Both the position numbers and the translations under genes were made by a program. From Pseudomonadota bacterium (GTDB lineage Bacteria > Pseudomonadota > Gammaproteobacteria > Xanthomonadales > Xanthomonadaceae), in contig JAEZCF010000120.1 in NCBI GenBank assembly GCA_023430045.1, forward strand, positions 1 to 19,479: DNA of 19,479 nucleotides, read 5' to 3'. Below are positions 13,574 through 19,479 of the stretch, piece by piece. Below the pieces are notes generated by a model that was given only the letters and a program-made list of their open reading frames with translations, did not search any database and was not told the origin of the DNA. Every line of letters begins with the position of its first letter. The stretch's first letter is position 1.

Positions 13574-16500
13574 AACATCGAACCGTCGCCGCGCTGGCAT
13601 TGCTGCTGTCCTGGCCCTGCGTGGACGCGGCCGCGAAACCGGCTTCCGCCCCCAAGGCTCCGGCCGCGTTGCCGGCGCCGAAGGTCATCGACGATTTCGA
13701 CGACATCACGCCCTGGAAGCTGGTGCTGTCCGACCAGGTCAGTGGTTCGCTGCGCCCGGTGGCCGGCGCCGGCGGTGGCCGGGCGATGTGCCTGGATTAC
13801 GATTTCCACGACGTGTCCGGTTACGTGGGCGTGCGTCGCGCGCTGCAGATCGATTACCCGGCGAACTACCGGTTCGGTTTCCAGCTGCGTGGCGATTCGC
13901 CGGCCAACGACCTGCAGTTCAAGCTGCTCGACGCCAGCGGCGACAACGTGTGGTGGGTCAATCGTCCTGGCCAGGTGTTCCCGAAGACCTGGTCGAAGGT
14001 GGAGTACCGCAGGCGGCACGTGGAAAAGGCCTGGGGGCCTTCGCCGGACAAGGAACTGCAGCGCAGCGCCGCGCTGGAGTTCACCATCTACAGCAAGGTC
14101 GGCGGGCGCGGTACGGTGTGCTTCGACAAGCTGACCCTGCAGGGCCTGCCGGCCCGCGATGATTCGCCATTGAAGCCGGAGGTGCTGGCCGACACCGCTA
14201 CCGCGCTGCAGGACCGGATGATCGACGGCAAGGACGATACCTTCTGGGTCAGCGGTGGCGTCAAGCAGCAGACCGTCAGCCTGGATCTGGGCAAGCCGCG
14301 CGAGATCGGCGGCGCGGTGATCGACTGGCTGCCGGGCCTGGAGGCCACGCGCTATACCGTGCGCGCTTCGCAGGATGGACGCGACTGGCGCACCGTGCGC
14401 GAGGTGAGCGCCGGCAGTGGCGGCCGTGACTGGCTCGCACTGCCGGAAACCGATGCCCGTTACCTGCGCGTGGACCTGCAGGATGGTCCGAACTGGCGTT
14501 ACGGAATCCGCGACATCGCCTTGAAGCCGCTTTCCTTCGCGGCCACGCCTAATGCTTTCCTGTCTTCGGTGGCAGCCGACCTGCCGCGTGGCGCGCTGCC
14601 GCGCGCCTATGTCGGTGAGCAGCCGAGCTGGACCCTGCTGGGCCTGGATGGCGGGCGCGAGCAGGCGCTGATCAGCGAAGACGGTGCGGTGGAGATGGCG
14701 CGTGGCAGCTTCAGTGTCGAACCTTTCCTGAAACTCGATGGCACGCTGCTCAGCTGGAGCGATGTGACCACGCTGCAGTCGCTGCAGGATGGCTATCTGC
14801 CGATCGCCAGCGTGGACCGGCAGTACGAAAAGGCGTCGCTGTCGATCACCGGCTTCGTGCAGGGCTCGCCGGACAAGGCACAGCTGGTGACGCGCTATTC
14901 CCTGAAGAATCCGGACAAGGTGGCCCACGAATACACTCTGGCGCTGGCCATCCGGCCCTGGCAGGTCAATCCGCCGACGCAGTTCCTCAACACCGTTGGT
15001 GGCTTCAGCCGCATCGACAGCCTGGAGGTCGGCAGCGATCTGGTGAAGGTCAATGGCGAACCACGGGTGTACGCGGTGCAGCCTCCGGATGCGCGGTTCG
15101 CCACGCCGTTCGATGGCAAGCTGGAGGTGATGCACCTGGCCAGTGGCAAGCTGCCGGACACCACCTCGGTGAAGGACGCCACCGGCATGGCGTCCGGTGC
15201 GCTGCTCTATACCATCAAGCTGGAGCCGGGGCAGAGCCGCGAGATCGCCCTGGTGTTTCCGCAGACCGGCAGCTTCTCGCCGCGCGGTTTCGATGCCGGC
15301 AAGGCGCAGTCGCAGGTGGCAGCCATGTGGCGGCAGAAGCTGGACGGCCTGAAGCTGCAGGTACCGGCGGCCGGCCAGCCGCTGGCCGATACGCTGCGCA
15401 CCGCGCTGGCGCACATGCTGATTTCGCGCGTGGGCCCGCGCCTGCAGCCTGGCACGCGTTCGTATGGACGCAGCTGGATCCGCGACGGTGCGATGATTTC
15501 CGAGGGACTGCTGCGCATGGGGCGCAGCGACGCGGTGCGCGATTACGTGCAGTGGTATGCGCCCTATCAGTTCCAGAATGGCAAGGTTCCCTGCTGCGTG
15601 GACGATCGCGGCAGCGATCCGGTACCGGAGAACGACAGCCATGGCGAGCTGATCTACAACATCGCCGAATACTGGCGTTATACCGGCGACGATGCGTTCC
15701 TTGAAGCGATGTGGCCGCACGTGATCGGCGCGTTCCATTACATGGAGCGCCTGCGTGCCAGCGAGCGCAACGAGGAAAACCGCGCGCGCAATCCCGCCTT
15801 CTACGGCATGATGCCGGCCTCGATCAGCCACGAAGGCTATTCGGCCAAGCCGATGCATTCGTACTGGGACAACTTCTGGGCGCTGCGCGGTTACAAGGAT
15901 GCGGCCATCATCGCCGAGCGCCTGCAGAAGATGGAGGTACTGGCGATCACCGGCGCGCGCGACGAATTCCGTGATGATCTGCAGGCGTCGCTGCAGGCGG
16001 CGATGGCGCAGCACCGCATCGACTTCCTGCCCGGCTCTGCCGAGCTGGGTGATTTCGATGCCACCTCCACGACCATCGCGCTGGCGCCCGGGGGCGAGCA
16101 GGGCCGCCTGCCGGAGCCACAGCTGGAAAACACCTTCGAACGGTACTGGGACGAATTCGTGCAGCGCCGTGATGGCAAGCGCGAATGGAAAGATTACACA
16201 CCCTATGAGTGGCGCAACGTCGCCGCGTTCGTGCGCCTGGGGTGGCGCGAACGGGCCTGGCAGGCGACTGAATTCTTCTTCAGGGATCGTTCGCCGCAGG
16301 CGTGGAACCAGTGGGCGGAAGTCGTGTCACGTACGCCACGCAGGCCTTTCTTCGTCGGCGACCTGCCGCATGCCTGGGTGGCATCGGATTTCGTGCGTTC
16401 GGCGCTGGACATGTTCGCCTACAACCGCGATGTCGACCAGTCGCTGGTGCTTGCGGCAGGCGTGCCGGTGCGCTGGTTCGAAGGGCAGGGCATCGCGGTG

Positions 16501-16767
16501 AAGGGATTGCGCACGCCGCAGGGAACGCTGGATTACCGCCTGCAGCGCGGTGAGCGCACGCTGCTGCTGGACATCGGCGCCGGGGTCATCCCGCCTTCTG
16601 GCGGATTGATCCTGCAGTGGCCGTATGGTGGCGATCCGGGTGCGGCCAAGGTCAATGGCGAGCCGCTGGAATGGATTGGCGGCGAACTGCATGTGCACCA
16701 GGTGCCGGCCAAGGTCGAGATCGACGTCCCGGCGGCCGTGCGCCGCTCCGAACGCAAGGCACAGTAG
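13570..16767 (+). CDS. Secreted multidomain six-hairpin glycosidase with discoidin (F5/8 C) domain
   Basis: A 1065-residue exported protein, probably periplasmic. The GTG at 13570 overlaps the permease stop (GTGA) and has GGGGAG nine bases upstream. A Sec signal peptide covers about the first 21 residues (ALALLLSWPCVDA). Residues about 38-198 form a carbohydrate-binding-like beta-sandwich (VIDDFDDITPWKL at its start). Residues 204-318 form a discoidin-like domain (DTFWVSGG, VSLDLGKPREIGGAVIDW, ARYLRVDL). Residues 320-600 form a large beta-rich region like the supersandwich of GH94/GH15-type enzymes. Residues about 605-950 form an (alpha/alpha)6 catalytic domain with RSWIRDGA (634-641) and NDSHGE (688-693), whose acidic residues are the best catalytic candidates. 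A C-terminal beta-domain ends the protein. I cannot assign a CAZy family. Operon position argues that it trims glucan or oligosaccharides released by the GH144 enzyme. Confidence 0.85.
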   Translation: MKHRTVAALALLLSWPCVDAAAKPASAPKAPAALPAPKVIDDFDDITPWKLVLSDQVSGSLRPVAGAGGGRAMCLDYDFHDVSGYVGVRRALQIDYPANYRFGFQLRGDSPANDLQFKLLDASGDNVWWVNRPGQVFPKTWSKVEYRRRHVEKAWGPSPDKELQRSAALEFTIYSKVGGRGTVCFDKLTLQGLPARDDSPLKPEVLADTATALQDRMIDGKDDTFWVSGGVKQQTVSLDLGKPREIGGAVIDWLPGLEATRYTVRASQDGRDWRTVREVSAGSGGRDWLALPETDARYLRVDLQDGPNWRYGIRDIALKPLSFAATPNAFLSSVAADLPRGALPRAYVGEQPSWTLLGLDGGREQALISEDGAVEMARGSFSVEPFLKLDGTLLSWSDVTTLQSLQDGYLPIASVDRQYEKASLSITGFVQGSPDKAQLVTRYSLKNPDKVAHEYTLALAIRPWQVNPPTQFLNTVGGFSRIDSLEVGSDLVKVNGEPRVYAVQPPDARFATPFDGKLEVMHLASGKLPDTTSVKDATGMASGALLYTIKLEPGQSREIALVFPQTGSFSPRGFDAGKAQSQVAAMWRQKLDGLKLQVPAAGQPLADTLRTALAHMLISRVGPRLQPGTRSYGRSWIRDGAMISEGLLRMGRSDAVRDYVQWYAPYQFQNGKVPCCVDDRGSDPVPENDSHGELIYNIAEYWRYTGDDAFLEAMWPHVIGAFHYMERLRASERNEENRARNPAFYGMMPASISHEGYSAKPMHSYWDNFWALRGYKDAAIIAERLQKMEVLAITGARDEFRDDLQASLQAAMAQHRIDFLPGSAELGDFDATSTTIALAPGGEQGRLPEPQLENTFERYWDEFVQRRDGKREWKDYTPYEWRNVAAFVRLGWRERAWQATEFFFRDRSPQAWNQWAEVVSRTPRRPFFVGDLPHAWVASDFVRSALDMFAYNRDVDQSLVLAAGVPVRWFEGQGIAVKGLRTPQGTLDYRLQRGERTLLLDIGAGVIPPSGGLILQWPYGGDPGAAKVNGEPLEWIGGELHVHQVPAKVEIDVPAAVRRSERKAQ

Positions 16768-16769
16768 CC

Positions 16770-17747
16770 ATGAGGGTGCGGGATACCGGGCCGGCGCGGG
16801 CAGCGACGGCATGCGGGGCGATATGCGCCGCAGGTCTGCTGTCGGTGGGCCTGTTGTGGTCCGGCAGCGTGGCGGCGACGCCGGCGTCGCGGGCCGGCGC
16901 GGTACTCCAGGCGATGCCGGTGACGGCGGCCGGCGAAGAGGACGTCGGAACATCGCGGCCCCCGCTTCCCCAGGGCGGCGCCCTGACCATGGTGACGTTC
17001 AACCTGCACCACGACCGCGACGAGTGGATGGAGCGGCGCAGGACGATCCTTGCCGAACTGCAGCGCCTGCAGCCCGATGCCATTGCGTTGCAGGAGGTCA
17101 TAGAGAAGCCCGGCGTGCGCAACCAGGCCGAATGGCTGGCCAAGGGGCTTGGTTACCACTATCTCTTCGTGTCCACCGATCCGCCGGGTGCCAGCAAGCG
17201 CTACGGCAATGCCGTGCTGACCCGGCGACCGGTGCTGGCCCGCAACGAGCATCTGCTGCAGCCGCTGGACGACTACCGCACCGTCGGCCACCTGCGCATC
17301 GAGATCGGTGGCCGGCCGGTGAATGTGTATGCCACTCATTTCAATGAGCGGTCCGACGAGAACGGCCAGCGTATCCGCCGCAGGCAGGTGGAGGATCTGC
17401 TGCGCTTCATCGCCGCGACCTCGGCCGGGGCGCCCGTGGTGATTGCCGGTGACTTCAATGCGCTGGTGGACGCCGGTGACCTGAGCGCGCTGCGCAGCCG
17501 CTATGGCGACAGCTACGGTAGCGTGCACGTGAACAACGACCTGAGCACGGTGAGCACGCTCAACCGCCATTACTACCAGGCGCCTTCGCGCATCGACCAC
17601 ATCTTTTTCCAGCAGGATGAAATGCTCGCCCGTGAAGCACGGCTGCTGTTCGACGAGCCCGACGGCGACGGCCGCTGGGCCTCGGATCACTACGGTGTGT
17701 GGACGCGCCTGCAGCTCGCTCCGGACATGGTGCCGGCGCCGGAGTAA
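16770..17747 (+). CDS. Secreted endonuclease/exonuclease/phosphatase (EEP) family phosphoesterase
   Basis: A 325-residue EEP-fold enzyme with an N-terminal hydrophobic export segment (about residues 16-37, AICAAGLLSVGLLWSGSVAA). The full metal-dependent catalytic set is visible: Asn78 in TFNLHH, Glu109 in ALQEV, His190 and Asn192 in ATHFN, Asp228 and Asn230 in AGDFNA, Asp276/His277 in RIDHIFF, and the terminal Asp306/His307 in SDHYGVW. Family members include nucleases, sphingomyelinases, inositol phosphatases and other phosphodiesterases; export argues against a nucleic-acid repair role. It follows the glycosidase by two bases and is the last gene before a strong terminator, so it belongs to the glucan operon. 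An attractive inferred role is removing phosphodiester-linked groups such as phosphoglycerol from periplasmic-glucan substrates. The family is firm and the substrate unknown. Confidence 0.9.
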   Translation: MRVRDTGPARAATACGAICAAGLLSVGLLWSGSVAATPASRAGAVLQAMPVTAAGEEDVGTSRPPLPQGGALTMVTFNLHHDRDEWMERRRTILAELQRLQPDAIALQEVIEKPGVRNQAEWLAKGLGYHYLFVSTDPPGASKRYGNAVLTRRPVLARNEHLLQPLDDYRTVGHLRIEIGGRPVNVYATHFNERSDENGQRIRRRQVEDLLRFIAATSAGAPVVIAGDFNALVDAGDLSALRSRYGDSYGSVHVNNDLSTVSTLNRHYYQAPSRIDHIFFQQDEMLAREARLLFDEPDGDGRWASDHYGVWTRLQLAPDMVPAPE

Positions 17748-17771
17748 GGAATCGCGGGCATGTTGATGGAC

Positions 17772-17802
17772 AAAAAAACAGCGACCCGAGGGTCGCTGTT
17801 TT
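17772..17802. terminator. Bidirectional intrinsic terminator between convergent genes
   Basis: Perfect 12-bp stem AAAACAGCGACC (17775-17786) and GGTCGCTGTTTT (17791-17802) around the loop CGAG. On the plus strand it ends in TTTTCGTTT. On the minus strand the stem is followed by a run of seven T (complement of 17772-17778). It therefore ends the glucan operon and the convergent rne-like gene. Confidence 0.93.
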
Positions 17803-17823
17803 CGTTTGCATCCCGCCAGAGGA

Positions 17824-19479
17824 TCAGCCCTGCGGCAGGTTGCCCGGACCGGTCTTGTCGTGGTCCCCGGTGGCTGACTCGTCGGCCACTGTTGCGTCGT
17901 CCCTGGAGACGACCGCAGGTTCCGGCTGGGCCACCACGGCAGCCTGGGCGGCGGCATCGGTGCCTCCAGCCAGGATGGCCGGCTCGGCAGCGTCGACCGC
18001 CTCGACCACCACCGGTGCGGCAACCTCGGCCGGCAACGGCGCGGCGACCGCAGCGGCCGCGGGCTCAACCACCACGGGGTCGGCAACGGCCGAGGCCTGC
18101 GGCGTAGCGGCATCAATGGCGTCCAGCATGCTGGTCTGGACAGGTGCCGACGGTGCTGCCGCAGCGGGCTTCGGTGCTTCGGTTTCGGCCTGGACAGCCT
18201 CCACCTTCGGCGCGGCCTGCGGTTCGACCTTCTGCACGTCTGCCTCCACTGCGGTGACGGCATGGTGCTGCGGACGGGTGACCTCGGCGGTCACTGCCGG
18301 CGTTGCGGCGGCCACGGACTCGGCGCCGGTTGCTTCCACCTTCGGTGACTCGACCTTCGGCGCATCCAGCCTGGCAGCTTCTATCAGCGGGGCAGGCGTG
18401 GCGCTCGGCGCGCTGACGGCGGCGGGTACGATAGCGGCAGTCGCCAGCACGGCGGCCGCACGCTTCTCGCGTTCGACAGGCGCCGGCGCATCGCCATCGT
18501 CATCGAAGTCGAACTCCGGCTGCGGACGCGCAGCCTTCGGCGTGCGCGTTTCGACGGTGTCGTCCTGCGTAACCGAAGGCGGGCTGACAGCTGCCTCCTG
18601 CGACTCGTCGCCTTCGTCCTCGTCGGACTCGTCATGGCCCAGCGCATCGGTGGTGGTGCCTTCGCTGTTGCCGCGACGGCGACGACGGCCACCGCGACGA
18701 CCGCGACGACGACGCGTGGTGCCTTCGCCACCGCCTTCCTCGCCCGGTGCGGCTTCATCGCCGGCGAGGGTGATCGCTGCTGCTTCGCCCGTCGCCGCGG
18801 TAGCATCCGCGTCGGTATGCGGGATGTCCGCCTGCGGCGCGATGGGGGCGGCCACGGCTGCGGCCGTGGTTTCCTCACGCGCCGGCTCCTGGCTGCCGGT
18901 GGTTGCTGCGGCGGCGGGGACCACCGTGGCGGCAACAGTGGCTGCGGCGGCAGCATCCAGCTGATCGGCGGCCGTGCGCTGCGGCTTCTCGGCGTTGGCC
19001 TTGTCGCCATCCTGTGCGCGCGGCTGACGCGGCTGCTTCACCTTCGGCTGCTGCGCGGCCTGCGGCTGGCCCTGGGCCTGCTCGCCACGCTCGTTGCGTT
19101 CGGCACGTTCGCCACGTTCGTTGCGCTGCTTGCCGCCGGCCTGCCCCTGTTCGCCGCGCTCCTGGCGCTGCTTCGGCTGCTGGCCGTTCTGTGCGTTGCC
19201 GGCATTGGCCTGTACGCCGTTGCCACCCTGGCCAGCGCCCTGGCCGCGCTCGCGGCGTTCGCCACGTTCCTTGCGGCCCTGGCCCTGGCCCTGTGCCTGC
19301 GCTTCGCCCGTGCGGTTGTCGTCGCGGCGGTCCTTGCGGTCCTTGTTGCGGTCCTTGCCACGATCCTTGCTGTTGCGGTCCTTGCGGCCCGCTTCGCCCT
19401 GCGGCTGGCGCGCGGCGGGCGCCGGCGCCGGCGCGGGTGCCGGTTCGCCACCGAAGACGCGCTTGAACCAGCCCACCAC
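17824..19479 (-). CDS. rne: Ribonuclease E, C-terminal scaffold region (5' part outside the window)
   Basis: Only the last 551 or so codons are present; the true start lies beyond 19479. The visible part is low complexity. It opens with VGWFKRVFGGEP, resembling the segment that follows the catalytic half in RNase E of related bacteria. A Pro/Ala stretch follows, then about 100 residues rich in R, K, D, E, N, Q and G (KDRNKDRKDRR, ERGERRERG, NERGERAERNERG), like the Arg-rich RNA-binding part of the degradosome scaffold. Next comes a basic block RRRRGRRGGRRRRRG (about 18670-18718), an acidic segment EFDFDDDGD, and finally some 200 Ala/Val/Pro/Glu-rich residues. RNase E initiates mRNA decay and processes rRNA and tRNA at the inner membrane. 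No catalytic motif is visible, so the identity rests on composition and layout; another long-tailed RNA-binding protein is the alternative. The terminator at 17772-17802 lies just downstream. Confidence 0.75.
   Translation of the reverse strand: MVGWFKRVFGGEPAPAPAPAPAARQPQGEAGRKDRNSKDRGKDRNKDRKDRRDDNRTGEAQAQGQGQGRKERGERRERGQGAGQGGNGVQANAGNAQNGQQPKQRQERGEQGQAGGKQRNERGERAERNERGEQAQGQPQAAQQPKVKQPRQPRAQDGDKANAEKPQRTAADQLDAAAAATVAATVVPAAAATTGSQEPAREETTAAAVAAPIAPQADIPHTDADATAATGEAAAITLAGDEAAPGEEGGGEGTTRRRRGRRGGRRRRRGNSEGTTTDALGHDESDEDEGDESQEAAVSPPSVTQDDTVETRTPKAARPQPEFDFDDDGDAPAPVEREKRAAAVLATAAIVPAAVSAPSATPAPLIEAARLDAPKVESPKVEATGAESVAAATPAVTAEVTRPQHHAVTAVEADVQKVEPQAAPKVEAVQAETEAPKPAAAAPSAPVQTSMLDAIDAATPQASAVADPVVVEPAAAAVAAPLPAEVAAPVVVEAVDAAEPAILAGGTDAAAQAAVVAQPEPAVVSRDDATVADESATGDHDKTGPGNLPQG

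Noticed and set aside
13534..16014. Antisense open frame of 826 codons opposite the large glycosidase
   Set aside because: Same shadow effect; composition is dominated by Arg/Gln/His/Ala and no motif is recognisable, whereas the sense gene has a signal peptide, ribosome-binding site and domains.
17699..18964. Plus-strand open frame of 421 codons opposite the rne-like tail, rich in Ser/Ala/Thr
   Set aside because: It starts inside the EEP gene and runs through the bidirectional terminator. Its Ser/Ala/Thr composition is what the complement of an Ala/Val/Pro/Glu-rich region gives.

Overview
The window looks like chromosomal DNA of a GC-rich gammaproteobacterium of the Xanthomonadaceae, most probably Stenotrophomonas or a close relative. 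This is inferred from codon use, the scpA-scpB-rluB order, an RNase E with a very long Arg/Gly and Ala/Pro tail, and the LacI / TonB-dependent receptor / glycosidase / sugar ABC layout typical of xanthomonad carbohydrate loci. No database comparison was possible.

Left part (1-3591, minus strand): a compact housekeeping operon scpA - scpB - rluB for SMC-kleisin chromosome condensation and 23S rRNA pseudouridylation. Both ScpB and RluB carry long low-complexity tails. A 58-bp tandem duplication containing 9-bp palindromes starts exactly across the rluB stop codon. A 358-bp stretch without a convincing gene (3592-3949) follows. Then come two small overlapping plus-strand genes, a YciI-like protein and a BolA-family protein.

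Centre (4687-17747, plus strand): one carbohydrate-uptake locus in the order LacI regulator - Oar-like TonB-dependent outer-membrane receptor - (terminator, promoter, operator) - GH144-type lipoprotein - ABC substrate-binding lipoprotein - two CUT1 permeases - 1065-residue secreted six-hairpin glycosidase with a discoidin domain - secreted endonuclease/exonuclease/phosphatase-fold (EEP) phosphoesterase. From the GH144 gene onward the genes overlap by 4 bases or are 2-4 bases apart, so they form one polycistron. Near-identical cre-type LacI operators lie upstream of lacI and upstream of the GH144 gene, pointing to one regulator for both transcripts. GH144 enzymes act on beta-1,2-glucan. The best reading is therefore a system that captures beta-1,2-glucans (such as osmoregulated periplasmic glucans released by other bacteria), trims them in the periplasm and imports the oligosaccharides. 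The EEP enzyme may remove phosphodiester-linked substituents. This assignment is an inference from families and synteny.

Right part (17748-19479): a perfect 12-bp hairpin with an A-tract on one side and a T-run on the other is a bidirectional terminator between the glucan operon and a convergent gene on the minus strand. That gene is visible only as its C-terminal 550 or so codons and is best read as the disordered scaffold region of ribonuclease E (rne), truncated by the window edge.
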